Assembly (NCBI GenBank): GCA_964416425.1 | Contig: CAYQEC010000012.1 | Span: 1 to 64,000, forward strand | Reading direction: 5' to 3' | Source: CAYQEC01 sp964416425 | Lineage (GTDB): Bacteria > Actinomycetota > Acidimicrobiia > Spongiisociales > UBA5794 | DNA length: 64,000 nucleotides | Shown: positions 17,374-25,369 of the stretch, in pieces | Position numbering within the stretch: the stretch's first letter is position 1 | How the letters are laid out: each line of letters opens with the position of its first letter | Program-made: the position numbers and the translations under genes | The notes under the pieces: model-generated | The model's input: the letters and a program-made list of their open reading frames with translations, nothing else | Database searches by the model: none | What the model was told of the DNA's origin: nothing

Positions 17374-17999
17374 GTCCTCAGGTAGCTTCGTTCGATCTCG
17401 GTGATCTTGTCGACTCGGCGGGCGTGACGGCCTCCGCCCCACTCGACCGAGAGCCACTCCTGGACGATCTGCCAGGCCAGCGCCTCGCCGATGAGGCCGG
17501 CGCCGAGGGTAAGCACGTTGGCGTGGTTGTGCTCCCGGCTGTTGCGAGCCGTCGACAGGTCGTAGCAGAGGGCGGCCCGGACCCCGGGGACCTTGTTGGC
17601 GACGATGGCCGAGCCGATCCCGGCGCCGTCGATGACGATCCCCCAGCGGCACTTCCCCTCCCCGACGAGGCGGGCCACGGCGTGGGCGAAGTCGGGGTAG
17701 TCGACCGCGGCAGGTGAGTCGGTGCCGCAGTCGTGGACCTCGTGGCCGGCTTCCCGCAGCTTGAAGGCGAGCCGCTCCTTGAGCGGGTAGCCGCCGTGGT
17801 CGGCCCCGATGGCGATGGCGTCGCTCCCCGGCTGCGGCATCCGATCCTCTCCCGCCGGGGAGGTCGCCGGCGGGGGTTCCGGTGGCGGCGTCCCGGAGGC
17901 GAGCAGCTCGTCGACGATGCGGCCGACGAGCTGGCGGACCTCGTCCGGGTCCGGCGGCCGCGACCGGGCCGCGGCGCCGCTCGCAGTTGGCTGTGTCAT
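17370..17999 (-). CDS. RpiB/LacAB-like sugar-phosphate isomerase, probable microcompartment cargo
   Basis: 209 residues. Residues about 18-36 (PDEVRQLVGRIVDELLASG) form a helix followed by a Pro-rich linker (about 38-58), as in BMC encapsulation peptides. Then comes an RpiB domain starting IAIGADHGGYPLKE. The position of the catalytic Cys of RpiB holds Asp124 (VIDGAGIGSAIVANK), while EHNHANVLTLGA is kept. A changed base or substrate is therefore likely. It is the first gene of the BMC operon. Ribose 5-phosphate isomerisation is possible but not shown. Confidence 0.88.
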   Translation of the reverse strand: MTQPTASGAAARSRPPDPDEVRQLVGRIVDELLASGTPPPEPPPATSPAGEDRMPQPGSDAIAIGADHGGYPLKERLAFKLREAGHEVHDCGTDSPAAVDYPDFAHAVARLVGEGKCRWGIVIDGAGIGSAIVANKVPGVRAALCYDLSTARNSREHNHANVLTLGAGLIGEALAWQIVQEWLSVEWGGGRHARRVDKITEIERSYLRT

Positions 18000-18018
18000 C
18001 GCACCGTTCCCATGGGGA

Positions 18019-18032
18019 GAGCGCTCATCCTA
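18019..18032 (-). promoter_or_regulatory. Putative promoter/operator of the BMC operon
   Basis: On the minus strand TAGGAT (18032-18027) is a fair -10 box. The perfect palindrome GAGCGCTC (18026-18019) follows at the expected transcription start, a possible operator. The leader then holds a five-codon ORF (MGTVR) whose TGA overlaps the ATG of the first BMC gene at 17999. Confidence 0.35.
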
Positions 18033-18092
18033 GGGGGGCGAGCCGCGGCGGGGCTGCCCGCCCGCGGCCCGTCGGGGGCGCCGGCCGCACCG

Positions 18093-18098
18093 TATGAT
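18093..18098 (+). promoter_or_regulatory. -10 box of the MerR-like gene (leaderless type)
   Basis: TATGAT followed by six bases and the ATG at 18105. It lies in the 105-base region shared with the divergent BMC operon. Confidence 0.5.
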
Positions 18099-18104
18099 GC
18101 CCCT

Positions 18105-18845
18105 ATGACCGATCGGGACCCCGCCTTCCTCTGGGAGACCGCCGCCATGCGCTCGGTGGCGCAGCGGCGGGCCCGTGACCAGGCCGGACGGGGCGGGGAA
18201 GGCGACATGGTGTGGGTGACGCTGCGGGACGGTCACCGTGCCACCGGCATCCCGGTGGAGACGCTGCGAAAGTGGGCGCGGCGCGACGCGGTCCCGTCGT
18301 TCCTGGAGGAGGGCCCGTTCGGGACCCGGCGCATGATCGACCTGGTGGCGGTGCATCGCCGGGCCCGGGACTTGGGCCGCTCCATCGAGCCGGTCGCCGA
18401 GCCGGAACCGCCACCGCCGGCGCCGGCCGCTCCGCCGCCGCAACCGCCACCGGCGCCTGCTGCCAGGGAAGCGCCGCCGTCCGCTCCGTCCTCGGCGGCG
18501 CCGCCGGCCGACCCATCCCAGCCGCCTCCTGGCACGATGATCGTGCCCATCGCCGCCTGGGACAAGATGCTGCTCCAGCTCGGCAACCTGCACCAGGCGG
18601 GCCAGCAGCTCGCCGAGGCTCGGGAACGGGCCGGCCGGGCCGAGACCGAGGCCCGGTTCCTGCGGGAGCGCCTCGCCGAGCTGCGCCGTGAGCTGGAAGG
18701 GCGCCCGGGAGGGCCGGGACCCGAGATCGAGCCGGCGCCGCGGCAGGAGGAGGCGACGACGACGCCCCGTGCCCCCGTCCGCCTCCCGGCGACGACCCGG
18801 CTCTGGCTCCAGATGGTGCGACGGCTCCGTTCGCCGCGGCGTTGA
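18105..18845 (+). CDS. MerR-like HTH protein with Pro-rich linker and coiled coil; candidate BMC regulator
   Basis: 246 residues in three parts. Residues about 35-90 hold a MerR-type helix-turn-helix (ATGIPVETLRKWARRDAVPS), in which the DNA-reading helix and wing segment GTRRMIDL are recognisable. Residues about 93-145 are mostly Pro and Ala. Residues about 150-200 contain a conserved-looking IVPIAAWDKM and then a charged heptad-rich helix, probably a dimerising coiled coil. The C-terminus is Arg-rich. No effector domain is seen. It is divergent from the BMC operon and shares its intergenic region, which suggests but does not prove that it controls it. Confidence 0.6.
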   Translation: MTDRDPAFLWETAAMRSVAQRRARDQAGRGGEGDMVWVTLRDGHRATGIPVETLRKWARRDAVPSFLEEGPFGTRRMIDLVAVHRRARDLGRSIEPVAEPEPPPPAPAAPPPQPPPAPAAREAPPSAPSSAAPPADPSQPPPGTMIVPIAAWDKMLLQLGNLHQAGQQLAEARERAGRAETEARFLRERLAELRRELEGRPGGPGPEIEPAPRQEEATTTPRAPVRLPATTRLWLQMVRRLRSPRR

Positions 18846-18852
18846 GGCCGCC

Positions 18853-20463
18853 TCAGTCTCCGACCGTTCCCAGCCAGCGGAACTCCCGGGGACCCAGGGT
18901 CAGCTCCGGACCCGCCGGCGCCTGCTCGCCGCTGCGGAGATCCACCCGGGCCACGGCCGCGTCGAGATCGAGCACGGTAGACTGGGTCGTCGTCGCCACG
19001 TTGGCGACCACCAGGATCGATTCGCCGCCGTCGTCGCGGCGCGCGAAGGCGAGCACCGCCGGGTTGGAGGACGGGACCGGCAGGTACTCGCCGGTGCCGA
19101 ACACCGGATGGCGGCCCCGCAGCGCCAGCAGGGACCGCACCCAGCGGAGCAGGGAGCCCTCGTCGTCCCGCTCCGCCGCCACGTTGACGGCGGCCGGCTC
19201 GTAACCCGGGGTCGCTACCAGCGGCAGGTAGAGATCCTCCGGAGGCGCCTCCGAGAACCCCGCCGCCGGCGAGGCGTCCCACTGCATCGGGGTGCGCACC
19301 CCGTCACGGTCCTCCAGCAGGAACTCGTCGCCCATCCCGATCTCGTCGCCGTAGTAGATGATCGGGCTTCCCGGCAGCGACAGCAGCAGGCCGAACATCA
19401 GCTCCAGGGTGGGGCGGTCATTGTCGAGCAGCGGCGCCAGCCGGCGCCGGATGCCGACGTTCTTGCGCATCCGCGGATCGGGGGCGTACTCCCGCCACAT
19501 GAAGTCCCGCTCCTCCGGGGTCACCATCTCGAGGGTCAGCTCGTCGTGGTTGCGGAGGAACACTCCCCACTGGCAACTCGACGGGATGACAGGCGTCGCC
19601 GCCAGGATGTCGCGCAGCGAAGCGGCGCTCTGGCGTTTGAGGGACATGAAGAGGCGGGGCATCACCGGGAAGTGGAACGCCATGTGGCATTCGTCGCCGT
19701 CCCCGAAGTAGGCGACCACGTCCTGCGGCCACTGGTTCGCCTCGGCGAGCAGGATCCGGCCCGGGTACTCGGCGTCGACCACCGCCCGCAGCCGCTTCAG
19801 GTAGGCGTGGGTCTCGGGCAGGTTCTCCCCGTTGGTGCCGTCCCGCTCGTACAGGTAGGGAACGGCGTCGAGGCGCAGGCCGTCGAAGCCGGCGTCGAGC
19901 CAGAACCGCATCACGTTCTCGATCTCGTCCCGCACGTCCGGGTGGTCGAAGTTGAGGTCGGGCTGGTGCTCGAAGAAGCGGTGCCAGTAGTAGGCCTGGG
20001 CCTGCTCGTCCCAGGTCCAGTTGGAGTCCTGGGTGTCGGTGAAGATCACCCTCGCCTCGCTCCAGCGGTCCGGGGTGTCGCTCCAGACGTAGCGGTCCCG
20101 GGTCGGCGAGTCCGGCATCCGGGCCTCCTGGAACCAGGGGTGCCGATCGCTGGTGTGGTTGACAACCATGTCGCAGATGACCCGCATGCCGCGCTCGTGG
20201 GCGGCGGCGAGGAAGCGGCGCACGTCCTCGACGGTGCCGTAGGTGGGGAGCACCGCCCGGAAGTCGGAGACGTCGTAGCCCCCGTCCCGCAGCGGTGACT
20301 GGAAGAACGGCAGCAGCCACAGGCAATCGATCCCGAGCCATTGCAGGTAGTCGAGGCGGCTGGTGAGGCCGGCGAAGTCGCCGGTGCCGTCGCCGTCGCC
20401 GTCGCAATAGGCGTACACCGGGACTTCGTAGAAGACCGCGGTCTTGTACCAGGGAGGAGCCAT
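18853..20463 (-). CDS. treS: Maltose alpha-D-glucosyltransferase (trehalose synthase TreS)
   Basis: 536 residues of glycoside hydrolase family 13. TreS interconverts maltose and trehalose. The N-terminal WYKTAVFYEVPVYAYCDGDG is typical. Catalytic residues appear as the nucleophile Asp in GLRLDAVPYL, the general acid Glu in LLAEANQW and the third Asp in LRNHDELTLEM. DMVVNHTS is the first conserved region. There is no fused maltokinase domain, and no pep2, glgE or glgB nearby. It is convergent with the MerR-like gene and divergent from the EamA exporter gene. Confidence 0.9.
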   Translation of the reverse strand: MAPPWYKTAVFYEVPVYAYCDGDGDGTGDFAGLTSRLDYLQWLGIDCLWLLPFFQSPLRDGGYDVSDFRAVLPTYGTVEDVRRFLAAAHERGMRVICDMVVNHTSDRHPWFQEARMPDSPTRDRYVWSDTPDRWSEARVIFTDTQDSNWTWDEQAQAYYWHRFFEHQPDLNFDHPDVRDEIENVMRFWLDAGFDGLRLDAVPYLYERDGTNGENLPETHAYLKRLRAVVDAEYPGRILLAEANQWPQDVVAYFGDGDECHMAFHFPVMPRLFMSLKRQSAASLRDILAATPVIPSSCQWGVFLRNHDELTLEMVTPEERDFMWREYAPDPRMRKNVGIRRRLAPLLDNDRPTLELMFGLLLSLPGSPIIYYGDEIGMGDEFLLEDRDGVRTPMQWDASPAAGFSEAPPEDLYLPLVATPGYEPAAVNVAAERDDEGSLLRWVRSLLALRGRHPVFGTGEYLPVPSSNPAVLAFARRDDGGESILVVANVATTTQSTVLDLDAAVARVDLRSGEQAPAGPELTLGPREFRWLGTVGD

Positions 20464-20472
20464 CGGGACCCC

Positions 20473-20511
20473 AGTCTACGAAACCGACCGCGCCGCCGGC
20501 ACCTCTAGGCT
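20473..20511. promoter_or_regulatory. Divergent promoter pair, treS and EamA gene
   Basis: TAGACT on the minus strand (20478-20473) ends nine bases before the treS ATG. TAGGCT on the plus strand (20506-20511) ends seven bases before GTG 20519. Both imply leaderless or near-leaderless transcripts. Confidence 0.4.
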
Positions 20512-20518
20512 GCAGCCG

Positions 20519-21424
20519 GTGAACCTGAAGGTGTGGGGTGCGATCGTGGCGGCGGCCGTCGGGTGGGGAACCACCGGTGTCGCCACCCGCGCCGCCCTCG
20601 AGGACGGGATCCCTCCCTACGCCATGGTGACGATCCGGGCCGCCCTCACCGCCGTCTTCATCTACGGGTACCTGCGGATGCGCCACATCTCCCCCGCCCG
20701 GGGCCGCCGCCAGTGGACGACCGGGCTCGTGATGGGGGTCACCAACCTCGCCGTGCCCTTCGTGCTCTTCACCCTGGCCTACCAGTACGCCTCGGCGGGC
20801 TTCGTCGGGCTGCTGGTGGCCCTCATCCCGATCGGGACCGCCATCGGGGCCCATTACATGCTGGCCGACGAGCCACTCCACGTCGCCAAGGTCGTCGGGC
20901 TCACGGTGTCGCTGCTCGGGGTGGGGGTGCTCGTCGCCTCCGGGGACAGCGGCCTCGCCTCCGGCGGCCGGCCCGTAGCGGCGGTCGCCCTCTCGCTCGG
21001 CGCCGTCGTCATGGCGTCCTTCGCCGGTGTCTACGCCAAGCGCCACGTCGGCAGCTACAGCCCGGTCGAGCTCACGGGGATGCAGTTCGGGACCGGCGCC
21101 ACCATCTTGGTGGTGGCCATGCTCATCGCCGAGGGCATGCCGCCCGTCATCACGGCGTGGGGCTGGTTCCTCATCGTCTACATGGCGATCTTCGGGTCCG
21201 TCATCCCCTACACCCTGTTCTACTGGCTCCTCGGCAACGTCACCGCCACCAAGGCGTCGCTGATCGGGTACGTGGTGCCGCTGGTGGCGCTGGCGGCGGG
21301 GGCGCTGCTGCTCGACGAGCGGATCCAGGCTGGGATCGTGCTCGGCGGGATCCTCATCCTGGGCGGGGTGATCCTCACCGATCGTTCCGAGCGGGTGGTG
21401 CGCCCCACCGTGCCGGTTCGGTGA
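20519..21424 (+). CDS. EamA/DMT-family transporter
   Basis: 301 residues with about ten hydrophobic segments in two EamA repeats (about 1-140 and 150-290), typical of drug/metabolite exporters. The first repeat has VGWGTTGVATRAAL and a FVLFTLAYQYASAG segment. The second ends in a YVVPLVALAAGALLLDE stretch normal for the family. The start is GTG 20519 with a -10 box seven bases before it. The substrate cannot be told. Confidence 0.8.
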   Translation: MNLKVWGAIVAAAVGWGTTGVATRAALEDGIPPYAMVTIRAALTAVFIYGYLRMRHISPARGRRQWTTGLVMGVTNLAVPFVLFTLAYQYASAGFVGLLVALIPIGTAIGAHYMLADEPLHVAKVVGLTVSLLGVGVLVASGDSGLASGGRPVAAVALSLGAVVMASFAGVYAKRHVGSYSPVELTGMQFGTGATILVVAMLIAEGMPPVITAWGWFLIVYMAIFGSVIPYTLFYWLLGNVTATKASLIGYVVPLVALAAGALLLDERIQAGIVLGGILILGGVILTDRSERVVRPTVPVR

Positions 21425-21448
21425 CGGATTGTATCCCGGCTGCTCCCG

Positions 21449-21454
21449 TACTAT
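21449..21454 (+). promoter_or_regulatory. -10 box of the small membrane protein gene
   Basis: TACTAT, six bases before the ATG at 21461: a leaderless arrangement independent of the upstream transporter gene. Confidence 0.45.
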
Positions 21455-21460
21455 TGCGCC

Positions 21461-21706
21461 ATGCGCCGCCGCCCCACCACCGACGCCGCTTCCTTTACGG
21501 TGCACCTGGCCCGCAAGGTGGTGGTGGCCGTGGTCGGCCTCGTCACCATCCTCATCGGGGTGCTCGGGCTGTTCCTTCCCATCCTGCCGGGCATGCTGCT
21601 CATCGTCGCCGGGCTCGCCATCCTCGCCACCGAGTTCGCCGTGGCGCGACGGTGGCTCGACGGCCTCCGCACCCGGTTCCGGCACCTCGTGGAGCGGCGC
21701 CGATGA
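21461..21706 (+). CDS. Small PGPGW-type membrane protein
   Basis: 81 residues with one long or two tightly linked transmembrane helices (about 18-58) around LFLPILPGMLLIVAGLAIL, followed by a basic tail. The pattern resembles the putative transmembrane protein family named PGPGW, common in actinobacteria and of unknown role. It lies between the exporter gene and the ABC genes, with its own predicted start signal. Confidence 0.65.
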   Translation: MRRRPTTDAASFTVHLARKVVVAVVGLVTILIGVLGLFLPILPGMLLIVAGLAILATEFAVARRWLDGLRTRFRHLVERRR

Positions 21707-21751
21707 GGGGACGCCGGGGGGGGCCCGGAGGCACTAGGGTCCTGGCCTGAC

Positions 21752-22660
21752 ATGACGGACCCGATCATCACGAGCACCGGCCTCGGCCACGCCTACGGCG
21801 ACATCGTGGCGCTGCATCACGTCGATCTCGAGATCCCTCCGGGTCGGGTCGGCCTGGTGGGAGCGAACGGGGCGGGGAAGACCACCCTCATCAAGATCCT
21901 GCTCGGCGTGCTCCACCCCACCGTCGGCGCTACCACCGTCTTCGGCGCCGACCCGCAGACCGAGCCGATCGTGGTGCGGGCCCGCCTCGGCTACATGCCG
22001 GAAGGGAGCTGCCTCCCGCTGCATCAGACCGCCGCCGACTTCATCGTCTACGCCGCCGAGCTGGCCGGCATCCCGCCCCGGGCGGCCCGGCAGCGAGCCT
22101 CGGACGTGCTCACCCTCGTCGGCCTCCACGAGGAGCGGTTCCGCTATCTGGGCGAGTTCTCCACGGGGATGAAGCAGCGGGCCATTTTGGCGCAGGCGAT
22201 CGTGCACGACCCACGGCTGGTGTTCCTCGACGAGCCGACCGCCGGCCTCGATCCGGAAGGCCGTGACGAGATGCTCGACCTCATCTCCCGCCTCGGGGAG
22301 TTCGGCATCAACGTCCTGGTGTCGTCCCACGTGCTCCCCGACATCGAGCGCACCTGCGACTGGGTGGTCATGCTCGACGGGGGTCGGGTCCTCCGCGCCG
22401 GCCCGCTGGAGGGCCTCACCGACACCGGCACCGTCGAGATCGAGCTGGTCGACGACCCTGCCCCGGTGGCGGCCGCCCTCACCGCCCGGGGAGCGGTGGT
22501 CGAGGTCGACCGCCAGACGATCCTCTTCACGCTGCGGGAAGGTGACGCCTTCCTGCTTGCCCGCGACGTGCTCGCCGACACCGGCGCCGGGCTGCGCCGC
22601 CTCGGCCCTAAGACCACCACCCTGGAGGACATCTTTCTCGAAGAGGAAGGTGAGACGTGA
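21752..22660 (+). CDS. ABC transporter ATP-binding protein
   Basis: 302 residues. Walker A GANGAGKTT (about residue 38), Q-loop region, signature STGMKQR (variant of LSGGQ) and Walker B LVFLDEPTAGLD, then a SSHVLPD switch His. The C-terminal 80 residues form the small extra domain seen in exporters of the CcmA/DrrA type. Together with the next gene, which overlaps by four bases, it forms the first of two exporter pairs in a four-gene operon. Confidence 0.88.
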   Translation: MTDPIITSTGLGHAYGDIVALHHVDLEIPPGRVGLVGANGAGKTTLIKILLGVLHPTVGATTVFGADPQTEPIVVRARLGYMPEGSCLPLHQTAADFIVYAAELAGIPPRAARQRASDVLTLVGLHEERFRYLGEFSTGMKQRAILAQAIVHDPRLVFLDEPTAGLDPEGRDEMLDLISRLGEFGINVLVSSHVLPDIERTCDWVVMLDGGRVLRAGPLEGLTDTGTVEIELVDDPAPVAAALTARGAVVEVDRQTILFTLREGDAFLLARDVLADTGAGLRRLGPKTTTLEDIFLEEEGET

Positions 22661-23550
22661 GCGACCGCGGCGTCGTCTTCGACCTCGGCTACAGCCCGCA
22701 CGAGGGCCCGCGCCTCGGACGCTTCGGGGCGGTGCGCGCCGTGCTCAAGGACGGGGTGCGGCGGGTGCTCGGGCTGCGACGCAAAGCCCGCCGCAAGGTG
22801 ATGCCCTGGCTGCTGTTCGGCTTCGCCCTGCTCCCGGCGGCGGTGTTCGTCGGCCTGGCGTTCTTCGTCGGCAGCTTCAGCCCCGAGGCAGAAAGCCCCT
22901 TCGGAGGCCACGTCGAGTACATCGGCCTGGTGGGGACACTGGTGCTGCTCTTCGTCGCCCTCGCCGGTCCCGAGCTGCTCATCCCCGACCGGGAGGAGGG
23001 GGTGCTGGCGGTGTACAGCTCCCGCCCCCTCACCGTCGGCGACTACCTGCTGGCGCGGGCGGGGGCGATGGCGATCGTGGTCGCCGGCTTCATGATCGTG
23101 CCCAACCTCCTCATGTACGTCGGGTTCGCCGCCCTCGACGAGCGGGGTTTCGCCTCGACCCTGGTCGGGAACTGGGCCGACCTGCTGCGCATCCTGGGGG
23201 CCACCGCCGCCTATCTCCTGGCCTACGGGGCGCCGGCCCTGCTCATCGCCACCTACGCCAAGCGCAACGGCCCCGCCACCGGGGTCTACCTGGCGGTCAT
23301 CCTCGGATCGACCGGGCTGGCCCAGGGACTCAGCCAGGCCGCCGACATCCCGGGGGGACGCTGGGGCTCCCTGCTCTCGCTGGTCCAGCACCCCGAGATC
23401 GTGCGGTCGTGGATCTTCGGGCGCGTCCCCGACACCGGCTCGATCCCGACCGAAGCCGGGTTTGACCCGTGGGTGTCGCTCGCCGTCATCATCGCCATCG
23501 CGGTCCTCACCGGGGTGCTGATCCACCGCCGCTACCGGAGGTTGATGTGA
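22657..23550 (+). CDS. ABC transporter permease (ABC-2 type)
   Basis: 297 residues with six or more hydrophobic segments after a cytoplasmic N-terminus of about 45 residues that is rich in Arg. It contains the PLTVGDYLLARAGAM stretch typical of ABC-2 permeases that pair with CcmA-like ATPases. The GTG start at 22657 overlaps the ATPase stop. Substrate unknown. Confidence 0.8.
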   Translation: MSDRGVVFDLGYSPHEGPRLGRFGAVRAVLKDGVRRVLGLRRKARRKVMPWLLFGFALLPAAVFVGLAFFVGSFSPEAESPFGGHVEYIGLVGTLVLLFVALAGPELLIPDREEGVLAVYSSRPLTVGDYLLARAGAMAIVVAGFMIVPNLLMYVGFAALDERGFASTLVGNWADLLRILGATAAYLLAYGAPALLIATYAKRNGPATGVYLAVILGSTGLAQGLSQAADIPGGRWGSLLSLVQHPEIVRSWIFGRVPDTGSIPTEAGFDPWVSLAVIIAIAVLTGVLIHRRYRRLM

Positions 23551-24503
23551 CCGACGCCGCCGTCGCATCCAACCCGGCGCTGGTCGCCGACGCCACGGTC
23601 GAGGCGACCGCGGTGTCGAAGTGGTTCGGCCACAAGGTGGCGGTCTCCGACGTGACCTGCTCCTTCGGGCCCGGCCTCACCGGTCTGCTCGGACCGAACG
23701 GCGCCGGCAAGACCACCCTGCTCCGGATGATGTGCGGCCTCACCGTCCCCTCCGAGGGCACCCTCACCATCGACGGGCAGCTGCCGCGGCGCGAGGTGGA
23801 GGTGTACGAGCGCCTCGGTTTCGTCCCCGAGGAGGCGGCGGTGTACGGGGCGCTCACCGGGCGCGAGTTCGTCGAGTACGCCGCCAAGCTCACCGGGCTC
23901 GCCGACCCGAAGGCGGCCGCGGCCCGCACCATCGCCGTCGTCGAGCTGGAGGATGCCGCCGACCGGGTCATCGGCGGCTACTCGAAGGGCATGCGGCAGC
24001 GGGTCAAGGTGGCGGCGGCGCTGGTGCACGAACCGCAGATCCTCATCCTCGACGAGCCCCTCAACGGCACCGACCCGATCCAGCGGGCCCACCTCATCGC
24101 CCTCTTCCGCCGGCTCGGCGACGAGGGCCACACCGTGATCGTCTCCTCCCACGTGCTGCAGGAGGTCGAGCGCATGACCGACCGGGTCATCGCCATGGTG
24201 GACGGCAAGCTGGCCGCCGCCGGCCACATCGGCGCCATCCGCCGGGCGATGTCCGACATCCCCTACCGGGTGCTGATCGAGACCGACGACACCCGCCGCC
24301 TCGGAGCAGCCCTGGTGGGAAGCGACGTCGTGTTCGGGGTCACCGTCGACGGCGCCGCCCTCCGGGTGGAGACCACCGACCTCGCCTCGCTGGGCCGGGT
24401 CATCGCCCGGCTGGCACGAGACCTCGACCTGCGACTCACCCGCTTCCGGCCCGAGGACGAATCGCTCGAGAGCGTGTTCCGCTACCTGGTGAGGCGCCGA
24501 TGA
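23547..24503 (+). CDS. ABC transporter ATP-binding protein (second pair)
   Basis: 318 residues from GTG 23547, overlapping the permease stop by four bases. Walker A GPNGAGKTT, signature YSKGMRQR, Walker B ILILDEPLNGTDP and the switch His in SSHVLQE are complete. The first 25 residues are Ala/Val-rich and variable. It belongs to the same CcmA-like class as the ATPase encoded at 21752-22660. The operon may make two half exporters that act together or two separate ones. Confidence 0.88.
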   Translation: MTDAAVASNPALVADATVEATAVSKWFGHKVAVSDVTCSFGPGLTGLLGPNGAGKTTLLRMMCGLTVPSEGTLTIDGQLPRREVEVYERLGFVPEEAAVYGALTGREFVEYAAKLTGLADPKAAAARTIAVVELEDAADRVIGGYSKGMRQRVKVAAALVHEPQILILDEPLNGTDPIQRAHLIALFRRLGDEGHTVIVSSHVLQEVERMTDRVIAMVDGKLAAAGHIGAIRRAMSDIPYRVLIETDDTRRLGAALVGSDVVFGVTVDGAALRVETTDLASLGRVIARLARDLDLRLTRFRPEDESLESVFRYLVRRR

Positions 24504-25261
24504 CCGCGGTGCTCGCCATCACCCGCATGACCGTCCGCCAGGTGCTCGGACTGCGCCGCCTCATCGGCCTCGCCCTGCTCGCGGTGGCGCCGGCCGGCAT
24601 CTTCTTCCTCGGCAGCGCGCGCAGCGACCCGGGCCGCATCGCCGAAGGACTCGCCGGAGCCGTCGTCGGAGCTTTTATCAACCTCGTCGTCCCCGTCATC
24701 ACGCTGATCATGGCGTCCTCGGTGCTCGGCTCCGAGCGCCGCGACCAGACCCTGTCGTTCCTCGTGCTCCGCCCCATCTCCCGCCTCTCCATCGCCGGCG
24801 CCAAGCTCGCCGCCGCTTTCGTCACCGCCTTCGCCCTCACCGGGTTCGGGGCGCTGGCTTTAGGGATCGTCGCCTTGGTCAGGTTGCACGACGCCGGCTA
24901 CGTCGTCCCGCTGCTGGTGGGCACCGCCGTCGCCACCCTCGCCTACGCCGCCATCTTCATGCCGCTCGGCTACATCACCGAGCGCGCCACGCTCATCGGC
25001 CTCGCCTACGTCTTCGTGTGGGAGAACGGCATCGCCGGGGCTCTCGAAGGCCTTGCCGGGCTCTCCCCGTGGCGGCTCGGATTCTCGGCGATGGTGGACC
25101 TCGCCCCGGCGAGCTTCGAGACCGCCATCGCCGACATCCGCAGCTTCGCCCTCGGCACACTGGAGCCGGGCGCCGGCGGATCGATCGTCAAGGTCCTGGT
25201 GCTGGGCGTGCTCTCCGTCGTCGTCACCGGCTGGATCCTGCGGCGCCGCGATCTCGCCTAG
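24500..25261 (+). CDS. ABC transporter permease (ABC-2 type, second pair)
   Basis: 253 residues with six predicted membrane helices. It starts at ATG 24500, overlapping the ATPase stop by four bases. A characteristic SVLGSERRDQTLSFLVLRPISR loop follows the second helix, as in NosY/CcmB-like permeases. It is the last gene of the four-gene exporter operon. The next gene (murJ) has its own -10 box. Confidence 0.82.
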   Translation: MTAVLAITRMTVRQVLGLRRLIGLALLAVAPAGIFFLGSARSDPGRIAEGLAGAVVGAFINLVVPVITLIMASSVLGSERRDQTLSFLVLRPISRLSIAGAKLAAAFVTAFALTGFGALALGIVALVRLHDAGYVVPLLVGTAVATLAYAAIFMPLGYITERATLIGLAYVFVWENGIAGALEGLAGLSPWRLGFSAMVDLAPASFETAIADIRSFALGTLEPGAGGSIVKVLVLGVLSVVVTGWILRRRDLA

Positions 25262-25357
25262 CGCCCACCAGCCGCCCCTCCCCCGCCGTTCCTGCCCGGT
25301 GTCACGCCACGCCCACCGAAACCGACGGAATACAGGGGCGCAACCGCCGATCGCGGC

Positions 25358-25363
25358 TACCTT
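25358..25363 (+). promoter_or_regulatory. -10 box of murJ (leaderless type)
   Basis: TACCTT, six bases before GTG 25370. No Shine-Dalgarno sequence is possible in the gap. Confidence 0.4.
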
Positions 25364-25369
25364 CACCCC

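Noticed and set aside
13760..17999. Propanediol or ethanolamine microcompartment (pdu/eut)
   Set aside because: No diol dehydratase, ammonia lyase or B12 genes. DeoC and the RpiB-like protein are the signature enzymes instead.
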